Assembly: GCA_014898415.1 (NCBI GenBank)
Contig: RCTD01000018.1
Span: forward strand, 1,245,001-1,309,000
Direction: 5' to 3'
DNA length: 64,000 bases
Origin: Stromatinia cepivora
Lineage: Eukaryota > Ascomycota > Leotiomycetes > Helotiales > Sclerotiniaceae
Shown in pieces: positions 37,145 to 49,868 of the stretch (position 1 is the first letter of the stretch; each line of letters opens with the position of its first letter). The notes under the pieces are model-generated. The model searched no databases. It worked only from the letters and a program-made list of their open reading frames with translations, and was not told where the DNA came from. A program made the position numbers and the translations under genes.

Positions 37145-38900
37145 TTATAGACCGGTTTTCTTCAATCGAGTTTCCGAAACGATATTAATATGAAAGCCAG
37201 GGATGAATACTATATTGTTTAATACTAGATCATTATTAGGGTAACCTTTTCTTTTGATGATCTCTTTAATAATGTGAACCCTGTATTTTAGGATTTGGAA
37301 GCTAGAAGTGCTTGCTTTTATAAAATCATTAAGATCGGATAATCGATATTGATGATCATTCAATAGAGATATATCATTTATAATATATATAATACTATAA
37401 TTATCGAATAAAGTATTATTGAATAGATGATATATTCTTATTATTATAAAGTATACCCCTGATTGATTATATCGAATATTCAAAATAGCAATATTGATTA
37501 AAGATCCTAAAGGATTAATAGAACTTTTTATTCATTTCTTTTTGATTCAATCAAAATAAAACTGTTTTCATAAATGCGATCTTGTTTGATCCTTAATTAC
37601 TTGTAATTCGTTTTAGTTGAATATTCTTTTGAATAATAAATTGATCTTTCCAATAAGTATTAACTTTATAGCTTTGCAATTATGAATAATATAATTATAA
37701 TTAATTTCATTATTCTATTTAGATTCAATTTTATAAAAATATTCTCAGATCTTCTTGATCCCTTAATTATTTCCAAAATTGATACTCTTCTTATTCTTTT
37801 TAGACTTTCTATTATTTTAAGAAAAAATAAATATAGAATATATTTCTTCTTTAGTTTTTAGGGAAATAGAATCCTGAAAGATTAATCCTTCAAAAATGTT
37901 TTCGAATTGCTTAAATAAGAGATTGAATAATCTGAATTGATTATTTATTTCGATTTATATAATTATAGTATTTGTTCAGATTGAAAGTATCCTGGTATCA
38001 ATAATTTATAGAAAAATATTGATAGCGATTTTATTCTATACCTTAATGATTTTGTATGCGAAAGTTTTGGTATAGACTATAATCCAATCCCTATATCATT
38101 TAATAGGGTTGATTCTATTGAACAAGATTTGTATTAGAATAGATCGATATTCTTATAGTACTGCAAGCTTAGTAATAGTTATTATAAATGCGAGCTTTTT
38201 TTTGAATATATTGATGATTATCTTGAATGGAAGAATTATAGTATCTTGATTAAGAATGAATAGTTTTATAAGATGTATTTGATCAATTAATGATTTGATC
38301 TAGTTGTAAATGTTATAAAAGGCTTTATAATTCTATATATATTCTTATTATTAATATCGATATTCTAATTAGAAAAAAGTAAGTTTGAAAGAGATTTCTT
38401 GGAAGATAATTAGGAATGAAATAATGGATCTATTAAGAATAGATCCCAATATATTATTATCAGAATTTTTTATCTTTGTATTTTTATTTGTATTTTCTTT
38501 GAATTAAATCATTATAAGATATTTCAAGAATTCTCTTTAGTATTAAATTTGTTTTTTTCGATTATATTTGACTTAGAGATCGATAATAGAAGATAAAACA
38601 GATGATTTAATTGAAAATCAATCGATCTGAATTTGGATAAACTTATTCATTAGATCAGAACTTGGAGTGGATATAATTGATATAGAAATAAATGAATTAT
38701 TCTCTAGATTAATTAAATCCCAGATTCCTTAAACTTGATATTTATTTTTCAAGCATAAATATTACTTCGATTATTAAATATGAATTATAAAAAGAAGATC
38801 GTTTTGATCCTTTATTATATTGAATAAAGATAATTAAATTGATATAAATATTGAATTATAAATAAGATAAAAATGATATTTTAAGAATCATCTTTTGGGT
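37145..38900 (-). pseudogene. Gag-protease relic of L copy A
   Basis: The minus-strand frame at 37145-37483 (IYHLFNNTLFDNYSIIYI, then NNIVFIPGFHINIVSETRLK) is the copia protease to pre-integrase segment. The same protein is seen in + orientation at 58826-59122. Upstream, 37900-38900 corresponds to the gag of copy C. Decay is heavy. Confidence 0.65.
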
Positions 38901-38957
38901 ATTTAGTAATCATTGAATAAAAAGTTGCATAGATTTAAGAACTACCGGACTCATAAC

Positions 38958-39029
38958 TATCATACCAAAAGTGACACCATTCTTGACAAATAATTAATTG
39001 GATTGATATAATAATCATTTTCCGTAACA
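38958..39029 (-). repeat. Short LTR-like segment with a second primer-binding site
   Basis: This 72-bp segment runs on the minus strand from TGTTACGGAAAATG to a decayed TATGATA. It is preceded by a purine-rich ctcgggggtg, like the tract before the L LTR, and followed by ttatgagtccggtag, a second copy of the tRNA-Met-like primer-binding site. It lies between the true 5' LTR and gag of L copy A. Confidence 0.5.
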
Positions 39030-39331
39030 CACCCCCGAGATTACAGACTAACTGGAATAAACAGTGATCTTTATAAATATACCTGATAATATAATCCTTG
39101 CTATAATCTCTATATTACTAACCCGAATAGAATAATAATTCTGTGTGAATCCTATAATAATAGATTCAACCAAAAAGATGATTGGCTGAATAACAAGAAA
39201 AGAGCTTAATGAATTCTGAAAACCCTGATTAATTGATTAATCGAAAGTGAATTCATTAAATACTCAAATGAATATAAGCACGAAAATGAGAAATGATACC
39301 ATTGCGCCATAAACACTACCGGGCTCATAAT

Positions 39332-39641
39332 TATCACAAAATAATATAACTATAGAGTACTTTCAGGGATTAAGGAATAGATGATATATATGATTGATAG
39401 AATAAAAGAATTAAATGATTTGCCCTTGATTATATAAATCAAAAGCTGTATATATAGAACAAATGAATGATTATCTAATTGATATATACCTTAATTAGGC
39501 TAGATCTTTATTTATTAGTATATCAGGATCACCTTATCAATCGGAGAGATTGGTAAGGGCTAGAAGATCCTTCATTCCGATTGGAAAGCATACCCTTTGA
39601 TCCTTCGTAGGATACAGGGGATCACAGGGCTTTCCGTGACA
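39332..39641 (-). repeat. 5' LTR of L copy A
   Basis: This 310-bp LTR ends CCGTGACA on the + strand, next to the duplication ccctg. The primer-binding site lies at 39315-39331. Confidence 0.9.
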
Positions 39642-39646
39642 CCCTG

Positions 39647-40890
39647 TCTAATATATATCAAATAGAAAAACGAAGCATTTGAATTAATAGGACTTTAAAT
39701 AAATGACACAATCATTATAGCCAATAAAGTATTTACAAATAAAGAACAAAAAGAATTCGAAAATACAAATTTTTTTATAAAAAATCAAGAAACTTTATTA
39801 TTTGAAAACCCCTTCAAATTCAATAAAATCGTTATTATTTAAGCAAACAACAATTTTATTTATATTAATCAGAAAAAGTAATATATAAATCTACAATTCA
39901 TCAAAATATAATCAATCAATATTTACAATACAAAAAATAAAGTTCGAAAAAATATAATCTTAAAGAATTGATATATTGTTCAATATATAAAAAAAACTTA
40001 TATTTCGATAATATATTAATAAAAAGTATCATTTGCTTTTTCTTTTATTACTCAGATTATCAATTCCAAAAAGAAAGATACAAAATTGATAAATAAAACA
40101 ATTCAATAACAAATGAATAATCCAATTAGAAGATTGAAATTCGTATTATTCGATCTCGATTCGTTGAAATTAATAATATTTACAAATATATCATTTATTA
40201 ATAATCGAAATCTATCCTTATAAATCAGATATTGTCGGGATAACTGTATACGGGGAAGTGAAGCTTATCAATAAACGTAGAATACTCTTGATAGTTAATA
40301 CGTTTTGATTTGCCTAGAGAGCTAGAATCTATAGAAGGTGAAGAACTATATAATGGTGCATGCCGAGGCACCAGTGCGAGCACTAGTGGGCACGTGATCC
40401 TTACCATCCTTACCATCCTTACCATGCACGTGATTCATATTCCGACAGATATATTATTATATTAATAAACAAAAACAACAAAATGAATCTAATTTATTAA
40501 TCATTTATCAAATATAAAAAGATTACTAAAAGTATATTAATATCAAAACTTTACAATATAACCTTAGGATTCGATATTAATATAATACTCAAAAATACTA
40601 TCAAAGATATATTATCAAAGCAAAAAATACTATTAATTATATATATAAATTCGAAATCGCTTTACAATTATCTTACAAAATTAGATTCAATTCGAAAAAA
40701 AAAGATTGATAATCGATCTAATAGTTTTATAACAATTATATAAATAAAAGGAAATAATAGAAATCAAATAGATTAATGAGGGATCTGGTCCGGTTAATAC
40801 AATAACAAAGACAAAACTATATCAAACTCTTAAAAATCTTATAAAAAATAATACAATCAAAATTAAGATCACAGAATAAATAAAGAAACC
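39647..40890 (+). pseudogene. Copia RT-RNase H relic (3' part), family K
   Basis: This continues the frame interrupted at 23502. It shows INDTIIIANKVFTNKEQKEF (the TDDTL-type catalytic region decayed to NDT), NPIRRLKFVLFDLDSLKLII, then after the solo LTR SIKYKKITKSILISKLYNI and GSGPVNTITKTKLYQTLKN. These are the copia RNase H landmarks (KCKRVTRSVLASELYA; PxDxMTK). Stops are of RIP type. The solo LTR at 40233-40447 splits it. Confidence 0.75.
40233..40447 (-). repeat. Solo LTR of copia family M
   Basis: This 215-bp LTR starts TGTCGGGATAAC and ends TATTCCGACA, with the target duplication gatat at 40228-40232 and 40448-40452. Its reverse complement matches the M 5' LTR at 42434-42636 but carries three GGTAAGGAT units instead of two. 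Its composition is near normal in AT-rich surroundings, so it arrived after RIP of the host or is too short to be a RIP target. Confidence 0.9.
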
Positions 40891-41062
40891 AGAATATGAT
40901 AAAAAAAATAAAATATAAATATAAGAATTAAAAAAACAAATACAATATAAAAACCATTACAAATATATATTCAATTCATCAGATATATAATTATTTCATA
41001 TATAGATTAATTCAAACAAAAGAATGAAATAAGAGCTAAGATTGAAAAGAATACTCACTTAT

Positions 41063-41353
41063 TGTCAGGGTCACAAATGACAAAGAATCAATTAGCTCTA
41101 AAATAACCATAAAACTTTTCATTATCCCTTTCTATTTAAGAGAATCTATTTCTTTTAAGTCTAATAAAGAGCAATATCGGAATGATAATAAATTGTCGAT
41201 TATATATTAGAATTTAGTAAATATAAAGATTTTGCAGAGTTTTCTAATCGAACAATAATGTATCATTGATTGTATATTTGCTTTTAATAATAAAATTGCT
41301 TTTTTGTAGAGTTTCTTAGTTTTATTAATAATATTCTTTTAACAATTGTAATA
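41063..41353 (-). repeat. LTR of E1'
   Basis: This 291-bp LTR starts TGTCAGGGTCAC on the + strand. It is the reverse complement of the E1 LTRs at 25242 and 32405. Confidence 0.85.
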
Positions 41354-41482
41354 GAATCTTCTTTTCAGGGTTTCGTTTTCGAGAAGTCGGTGAATTGTTG
41401 ATATGTTTGTGATTGCGGGGAGCCATCGATTTATTATACAGTTGTGATATATGATTATTGTTATATAATAAACAAAAAGATA

Positions 41483-41617
<135 letters not shown>

Positions 41618-42433
41618 AACAATGTATAATTTGCTTTTTGAAGGTTATATAAATCCTTCAGAGTTTTATCTTCGATCTTTTATAATTTCTTTATTATAAT
41701 TGTAATATTATATTTTAAATTTGTTATTATTTTCTTTAATATAGTTTAATCCTTTTCTGAATTGATAATATATTTTATTTATATATTTTTGTAATTCATA
41801 TATCCTATATATCTTTATTATACTAAATATATTGTTTATTATAATAATATAAAATCTTTGTTTGAAAAAGAGATAATAAATAAGAAATATTCTTTTTCAA
41901 AAGAATCAGATTTTGTATATATAAAATATACTCGAAAAAAGAAATTTTGTATAATGTTATCGGAATATATTAATTCTATAATAAATCGTTTATTATAGTT
42001 TCATTGCGAATAATAGATAATTGAAATTGGTTTATTTGAAGAGATTATATTGTTGAAGAAATTGAAGGATTGATAAATTAAATTTATATAGAGAATAAAG
42101 GTTTTTTTTTATAAGTAAAAGAAATATAATTTGATATAATTATTCTATAATATAAAAGAAATTATATTGATATTAAATATATAGATTGAGAAATTGATAA
42201 AGTTAATAAAAATATATATAAATTTGTAATGATATTTTATTGATATATTTGATATAATTTATTGTTTTTTTTATTAATTGTTATATGATTATATTAACAA
42301 TTTATAGATAAATTAATGAATAAAAATAAATTAAAAGATATTATTAATGAAAAGGATAAAAAAGAAATCTTTGAAGCTTTTTTTATTCGATTTAAATTGT
42401 TGAAATCTATTTATATTTTGTTGGTAAAGTTAG

Positions 42434-42636
42434 TGTCGGAATATGAATCACGTGCACGGTAAGGATGGTAAGGATCACATACGCATTAATGCTCGTACTA
42501 GTGTTTCAGCATGTACTATTATATAGATCTTCATTCTTTATAGATTTTAGTTTTCTAGATAAATTAAAACATATTAATAAAGAGTTCTATATATTTGTTA
42601 ATAAGTTTTATTTTCTTATATACAATTGTTCTGATA
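42434..42636 (+). repeat. 5' LTR of family M
   Basis: This 203-bp LTR starts TGTCGGAATATG and ends CTGATA (ideal CCGACA). It matches the reverse complement of the solo LTR at 40233-40447. Confidence 0.8.
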
Positions 42637-42840
42637 CTGATTAGTTTTTGTTATAATGATATTATAAATCAGATATTAGGAATTGATACAAAGAATTATA
42701 AGTTTTAAATCAATTTTGATTCTACCTTTATAATTGAATAAAGGTATTTTGTTGTAAAACGAAGCATTTTTATATTAAGGGATAAGTTTCTAACTATTGA
42801 ACAATCTAAGAGAATCGAAGGATCAAGAATAGTAATTATC

Positions 42841-43122
42841 TGTCACGAATCGTGAACCACAGGAGGCTAACCACGTGATACCCCTTATCTCCCATATCAA
42901 TTTATGAGTTGATCATCCATACGCATGTGTTATAAATCATACAATTTAATATAGTAAAATGGTAACCCTAATAATGTATACACACAATTTCGCAATTCAC
43001 AAATGGATATTTATATATATATATTTAATTGTTCTTTACGAATTATAATTCTTCAATTATAGATTCTAAAGAATATAATTGACCCTGTTTATTTAGCTCT
43101 ATTATAGCTCTTATATATCATA
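42841..43122 (+). repeat. 5' LTR of E2
   Basis: This 282-bp LTR starts TGTCACGAATCGTG. It is less transition-mutated than the 3' copy. Confidence 0.88.
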
Positions 43123-43144
43123 TTATCTACAATTCATTTATAAG

Positions 43145-44970
43145 TATTCGGCCATCTAATGGCCTTTCAAATAATACTTCACTTTAATAATACTTTTTTA
43201 GATGAACTTTTACAAATGTTATATTCAGAGGAAAAAGATTTATTCCAATTTAATCGATGAAGATAAATCCTTTTAGAAGTATACTATCATTTTTACAATA
43301 CAACGAATTCCTTTTCCTGTATATTCTGAATCTTCGAAAATATATTCTAAGGAACCCTTTTTTTCTTCTCAATTATTTCAACAATCTTTCGAAGAAAATA
43401 TGAATACAAAATTAGATAATATTATTATTAGAAAAAAGAAGATTGATAAAGAAAAGATTTCAATATATAAAATCGATACTTTTAATGATTCAATTATTTC
43501 TTTTGAATTATTATTACAATTATAAGATTTTTATATAATGATTATAAATTTGAAAAAGGAGAATCAATAATTGAAAGTTATGGTAACAACGAACTCTATA
43601 ATAATACAATTTCCTTCTAAATCCTAAATGATATTTATACAGGTATCCAGATTAACAATAATATTTGGGATTCTTTTTATTCCTTCAATCGAAATCCAAG
43701 GATCTTCATTTAAGCAAATTCGAAGATCCCGAAATCAAAGGAAGAAAACTTTGATTAAACAATTTAATTATTTGGGGTCCTTTGATAGTTCTTTTTTTCT
43801 TTCAAGAAATAACAATTTATTTAATAATTAAGGGTCCTTTTATTCAAAAAGTCGATTTAATTGATTAAGATTATATTTCTGTATTAATTATAATTTGCAA
43901 TGAGATATATATATATCAAAACCTATAAATTTTATTATTAAATTTAATGATAGTATTAAATTTAAAACTAATTTGTAATAATTATTGGTTATAGAACGAT
44001 TCGAATTGTATATTATATCATTTAAGAATGAAATGCAATATTATATATATATAATCGATCAAATCAAATCGAAAATACAAATATATTATTATACTCTTTA
44101 TATATAAATACTCTGATTTATAGTATTCGAATTGATCGAATAGTTTGTAGCAATTTATCGGAATCTGATCGAAATTGATGATGCTTATTTTCAATATAAG
44201 ATATAGATTATATTTAATATAATTTGATATAGCAATTTCCTAAAATGATATAGGAAATTTAGATTATTTATTATTTAAATGGAAATTATTAATGATAAAA
44301 TCCTATTTAGGGATTTTAAATAGAAGATTTCCGATTTTCTTTTGTGAATAATAATAATATTTATTAAAGATTATAAAATTATAAAAGAATTTATAAATAT
44401 ATTTATTAAAGTAAATCAAAATGAAGTTTTATTATAAAAACGAAACCAATATTATATTAAACAAAAAATCTTTATAGTTATTCGCAAATCAATAGTTATT
44501 ATAAATCCTTTGTAATCCTTTTGGAGCTTTAATAGTTTCAATTTTGGAATCTTTATATTCCCGAAACTGTTTTCATTTTGGAATACCCTTTTCGGATATA
44601 CTGGCCCCATTGTATCTAATAATTATTCGAATTTCAAATATTCATTGCCCTTTCTCTTTTCTGGAATAGTATATATATCGATATTTTATATCAATAATCT
44701 TAATAAAATCGAGATAGTATAAAAAGAAATAGAAGAATTCGAAGAATATCGGGATATCGAAGAAAACTTCAGTCCAAAAGTTATAACTAAAATTATATAG
44801 AATATCTGTTTAAAAGAAAAAAAGCATTTAAAATCAAATGTTTAGATTTTATCTTTATTCTAAATATTATACAGGATATAAGATTTCTTGATTTAATTAA
44901 ACTTATAAAAAGAAAAGTATTTATTTTTCCTTATAATCTTTTGAAAAATAATTATATTTATCAATTAAGA
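43145..44970 (+). pseudogene. Presumed gag region of E2
   Basis: The region starts near MAFQIILHFNNTFLDELLQ, followed by acidic and basic stretches with many stops. The best open piece (43628-43831) is basic. Assignment rests on position between the 5' LTR and the protease. Confidence 0.4.
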
Positions 44971-44974
44971 GTAT

Positions 44975-45290
44975 TTATTGATTCTGAAACAAATGGATTC
45001 GTTTTTATTAATATTATATTCTTTAATTGTTTATTTCTTATATTTAAATCAAGAATTATATTATTTGAAGTTTCAATTGAAATTAAAAAGTATAATAATA
45101 TATAAGGCTATATCATTATTTATTTTATATTCTTTAATTTAATAATTGATAATTATGAATAATCTTTTGTCCTTTTTTTTATTATTGAATTAGGGAATTA
45201 TAATATTATTTTAGGTAGATTTTGATTATCAAAGATTCGAATGAAGCTTGATTGTTTTAATCGATGTTTCGAATAACCTAAAGAGAAACT
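44975..45290 (+). pseudogene. E2 retropepsin relic
   Basis: VFIDSETNGFVF corresponds to the aspartic protease motif (DSGA decayed). IIELGNYNIILGRF matches the conserved ILG segment near the end of gypsy proteases. Confidence 0.6.
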
Positions 45291-45989
45291 CTATATTATT
45301 TTCTATTTGAATAATCTTTTTATTATTTAATCATTTCTTTGTAAATAAAAGATCGATTGATTAATTTAATAAGATATTGATTAACGAAATAATCAATTCG
45401 AAGAATATTGAAATTGAAGAGATTTATAATTGAATAGATCAATTATAGTTGATAATATATAACAAGAACCTTCAAATATAAATATAATATAGATTTCTAT
45501 TGAAAAAGAAAAAATCCTAATTCTTTTCAAGTTCAATCTATTTTCTTTTTAATCAATTATATTATTATTATAGATCTACGAATATCTTTCTTATATATTA
45601 TCCGAAATCCTTAATCTATATATACTCAAATCTAATAAGTTTTAATTAGAATATAAAAGAAACAAATAAATTGAATTCTTTATTATTATTCTGAAAGAAT
45701 TTAATGATATAATAAATTCCTAATAAAACGAATGATATACAAAAAAGAGAATATTGATTATTTTAATCGAATTCAAAAATACAAAAGTTTGAAAGAAACT
45801 TGATCGAATATTGACCGAAATCGATTCAGAATCCGAAATATTATTTGAATATCGATAATATCATTAAACTTTTTCCAAATATAAATCAAACATTTTACTT
45901 TCTAATCGATTTTATAATTATAAAATCATATTAGAAAACAAAAAAGAATAAATCTTACATTATAATCTATTTTACAAGATATCTTTGGA

Positions 45990-48900
45990 GTAATTGGAAA
46001 TCGTTAAAGAATATATTATGGATAATCTTAATAAAGGTTTTATTGAATTCAATCAAATCTTTTATATTGTATTCATTCTATTCATTAAGAAACCTAATAG
46101 TAATTTGAAATTCTGTATAAATTTCAGATTATTGAATTCCTTGATGTATAAGGATCGGTATCCTTTTTCTTTGATCGACAAAATGCTTTTTCAGCTTTTC
46201 AATATTAAGGTCTTTATCAAATTCGATATTCGTTAAACTTTTTATTGTATAAAAATAGATTCTGTTTCGGAAAAGTATATTATTTTTCGAATTCGATATG
46301 GATTATACAAATATAAGATTATATTATTCGGATTAACGAATGATTCCGCAATTTATTAGTGTTATATAAATGATATTCTATTTGATTATTTAGATATCTT
46401 TTGTATAATATATTTCGATAATATTCTAATTTATTCTGAAAACGAAGAAAAGTATTAAATTTATGTTAAATTAATTCTCGAATGATTAAAAGTTATTGGC
46501 TTATAAACGGATTTTAAGAAATACAAATTTAATGTTATATATATCAAGTATTTGAGCTTTATTATTTCTATTAAAGAAATAAAGATAGATCCTGAAAAGA
46601 TTGAGATAATTGAGAATTGGATTTTTCTGATAATAATGAAAGGGATCTAATTATTTTTCGGTTTTTATAATTTTTATTGATAATTTATTAAGGATTATGA
46701 TATAATAACGAAATCTTTCAACAAACTCATTAAAACAAATATTAAATTTGTATTCGATAAAATATACCAAAATATATTCAATATCTTGAAGAAAAAGCTT
46801 ATCTTTGTTTTGCTTTTGTAATACTATAATTATCGATTCCTTTGTATATTCAAAATAGATATATTCGATAAAATAATTGCTAATATATTATTACAATAAT
46901 ATAACGAAGATTGATTTTCTATAATTTATTTCTTCAAAACCATAATTGCTATTAAATTGAATTACAAAGTTTATAATAAGGAAATACTATTAATCATTCG
47001 ATCTTTCAATTATTGGAGAATAGAACTCATTAATTCATTATATAAAATCAAAATTTATACCGATTATAAAGCCCTCGAATATTTCATAATTATCAAGATT
47101 CTCAATACCCGATAAACTCGTTGAATAGAAGTTCTAATCGATTATAATTTCATTATTATATATCACCCTGGAAAAGATAATCCTTTCATTAATACTTTAA
47201 TCCATCAAATCAACAAATTGGACCTTTAGAATTATATTAAGAAGAAGAATCGCCTTTAATAATTTATTAAAGATAACCAAATTGATATCGAAATTATAAA
47301 AGAAATTTTACGAAAATATCATTTAAACGAAACAGCGATTACTAGTATCGATTTGAATGAAATCGCTTTTCAATTCGATTTAGTTAATCATATTATCAAA
47401 GCAAATAAAACTACAAATAACTTATTAGTATTCAAAATACAAGCTATTTAAGATCACAAGTATATATCATTCCAAAATGATTTCTTGTTTTATAATGATC
47501 ACTTAGTAATATTCGATATCGATAACCTTCGAACTTATCTGATTCATGAAGCCCATAATTCCGTTTTCATTGTTCATCCTGGTATAAACAAAACCTATCT
47601 TTTATTATTTCAACAATATTACTGATCCAGAATATATAATATTGTAATTAGATATATATACAATTATTACACTTACAAATATAGTTCTGTTTTATATAAT
47701 TATACCCCCGATTTATTATATTTATTTCCGATTCCTAATTAAGTATGATAATATATTACTATAAATTATTATAGCTTTAATAAAGATAAATATAAATATA
47801 ATAATATTTTAATCATTATTAATCGATTGATAAAACAAATTATCTTTATATTTTATTATAAATCAATCGATGCTTGAATTCAAGTACAATTATATCTTTA
47901 TTATATATATCGATATTATAATCCCTTTAATATTATAATATCAGATTGCGATCTTCAATTCATATTATAATTCTGGAAGGAATTCAGTCAAATCCTAGGA
48001 ATCGATCTCAAATTATTCATTACTTATTATCCCCAAACTAATAATTAAATTGAGATCTATAATTAGTATCTTTAATAATGGTTAAAGTTGTTTATTAATT
48101 ATTATCAAGATAATTGATCAGAATTCCTATCTATAATAGATTATACGCAACTTACTCTTTCATATGATTTCTTAGGAGGACTTATATCTTACGAAATCTT
48201 ATATAGGTATATATTGAAATATATATAGAAATGAAAAAAAGATACTAATAAATTAACAAATGATATGAATATATATAATACTTGTATATATATAAAACAT
48301 AATAGATTAACTTTTGTATAAACAAAAGAAGGTTTATTGTATATTCAAATCAAGATATTGAAATCCATAAATGTTTATTGATATAAAATCGATTTCGATA
48401 TCGAAGATTATATATAATTCAATATAAAGAATTATTTTATTTAAAGATCATTCAAAAAACTGGATTTTCTGATTCAAAAAAGATTCAAAATCATTGATCA
48501 ATCTGAAAGCTCTTTCAAATTCGAATTTTCGATTATAATAAAAATTCATTTTGTTTTCCTTTTAAATCGATTATATAAAGTATATAATAATCCTTTTTCT
48601 GATCAGATATTCGAATTATCTTTGTCTATTAATATAATTGATGATTCAGAATAAAAAATAGAAAAAATTCTAATAATAAAGAAAATATAAAAAACCTTAC
48701 TATATAGAGTTTCATAATTTAATAATGATATCGATCTTATTTGGTATTCTATTTCCAATTTTAAAATATCATTATATTTTCTGTATGATTTTCATTTGGT
48801 CAATTTAATATTGTCTGGTCCTTTTAATCGATTAATTGATTGAATAAAGCTTTATAAAAACGAAAAGAATAATTATAATTATATAAATAACGATTCATTT
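45990..48900 (+). pseudogene. E2 pol relic: RT, RNase H, integrase, chromodomain
   Basis: The reverse transcriptase at 45990-46460 includes LNKGFIEFNQ, YPFSLIDKMLFQ, IKFDIR and IIYFDNILIYSEN (YxDD decayed to FDN by a G-to-A change). RNase H follows near 46730-47220, with YHPGKDNPFINTL at its end. The integrase zinc-finger region is near 47500-47700, and the core near 47780-48210 has SDCDLQFI, FWKEFSQILGIDLKLFITYY and NYYQDN. At about 48720-48880 WYSISNFKISLYFLYDFH matches the end of a chromodomain common in fungal gypsy elements. Many stops. Confidence 0.8.
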
Positions 48901-49586
48901 ATAAAATCAAGGGAAAGAAAAGTGTTCTTCAATTCAGTAAACTAAATATTATAATTTTATAATGGTATATATATATACAATTGTGAAAGGATCGAAAACC
49001 TATACAAATTCGAGGGAATTTGATTATATATATATATAGCCCGAATTTTATATAATAAATAAGCTGCTATTATCAAAACAATACAAAGGCAATATATACT
49101 TATAATCATTTCAAAAATCATACAAAAGGAAGCTTGAATATAGTAAAAACGAAATATGATATTATCCCTATTGATTTCGTTCAATTTAATTGATTTGATC
49201 AATTTGGTCGATTAACTTAATCGATTTCGGAATTGATTATATTAATTATCCATTATCATTATATTATAATTCAATTTCCTTTTTTTTCTATTGAAACTTT
49301 TTCCTTTCAAAGATTCCTTAAATCAAGGAGAATACAAATCAATATTAATTTAATCAATTGATAAACGATTTGATCGATTTGATCAATTCATTTATCATTT
49401 TGATCAATTTGATCAATTATTTTGATTAATTTGATCAATTTCCAATAAATTGATCAAATCAATTAAAATGATTAATCTAATCGATTTAAAGTTTATAAAC
49501 TTTTACAAAACCTGGTTTTCAATGAAATAATAATGGAATAGAGGAGTGAAACGCTTAAGGACGAATTTTTCCGAAGGGAAAAGTAG

Positions 49587-49868
49587 TATTATAAATTGTG
49601 AATTGCAGGAGATTAATTATATAATACCCCTTATCTCCTATATCAATTTATGAGCTGATTATCTGTATATATACATTACGAATTATATAATTTAATATAG
49701 TAAAATAATAACCTTAATAATGTATATATATAACCCTGCAGCCTATAAATGGGTATTTGTGTATATATATCTAATCGCTCTTTACGAGCTATAGTTCTTT
49801 AGTTGTAGATTCTAAAGAACATAATTGACCCTGTTTATTCAGCTCTACTACGGCTTTTGTGCGTTACA
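49587..49868 (+). repeat. 3' LTR of E2
   Basis: This 282-bp LTR is flanked left by a polypurine tract and right by the duplication ttatc. Confidence 0.88.

Larger units (their letters stand above)
23503..39641 (-). mobile_element. Copia family L element, copy A (contains E1)
   Basis: Two 310-bp LTRs (23503-23812 and 39332-39641), whose ideal ends are TGTCACGG...CCGTGACA, enclose gag to RNase H on the minus strand. The target duplication ccctg occurs at 23498-23502 and 39642-39646. Without the 7.4-kb E1 insertion the element is about 8.7 kb, long for copia. The excess lies between RNase H and the 3' LTR, where an open frame runs on the opposite strand. The primer-binding site next to the 5' LTR (39315-39331) reads, on the minus strand, attatgagcccggtagt. 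It is complementary to the anticodon-loop region of initiator tRNA-Met, pointing to half-tRNA priming as in copia and Ty5. Confidence 0.85.
22093..41062 (+). mobile_element. Copia family K element, RIP-decayed, host of nested insertions
   Basis: The 5' LTR (22093-22283) is followed by a short 5' internal region, then by copia reverse transcriptase that is interrupted at 23502 and resumes at 39647. From LTR to reverse transcriptase is only about 640 bp, so gag, protease and integrase were deleted before or alongside the nesting. Excising the L element (23503-39641) plus one ccctg duplication rejoins the frame as YNPC then LIYIK. RNase H ends near 40890. The K 3' LTR is not found before the inverted E1 copy begins at 41063. 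Confidence 0.75.
42841..49868 (+). mobile_element. Ty3/gypsy chromovirus E2
   Basis: This 7,028-bp element has two LTRs of exactly 282 bp (42841-43122 and 49587-49868; TGTCACGAATCG...GCGTTACA) and the target duplication ttatc (42836-42840 and 49869-49873). A polypurine tract (gaagggaaaagtag) abuts the 3' LTR. The order of domains is gag, protease, reverse transcriptase, RNase H, integrase and chromodomain, all on the + strand. It belongs to a different lineage from E1 (different LTRs, different chromodomain tail). Decay is heavy. Confidence 0.88.

Noticed and set aside
39280..39340. tRNA-like sequence (attgcgcca...gggctcataa)
   Set aside because: No cloverleaf or B-box can be built. The match is explained by the retroelement primer-binding site complementary to initiator tRNA-Met.
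23503..39641. Single giant retrotransposon of 16 kb
   Set aside because: A second LTR pair with its own agaag target duplication inside it shows a 7.4-kb nested gypsy element. The remainder is an 8.7-kb copia element.
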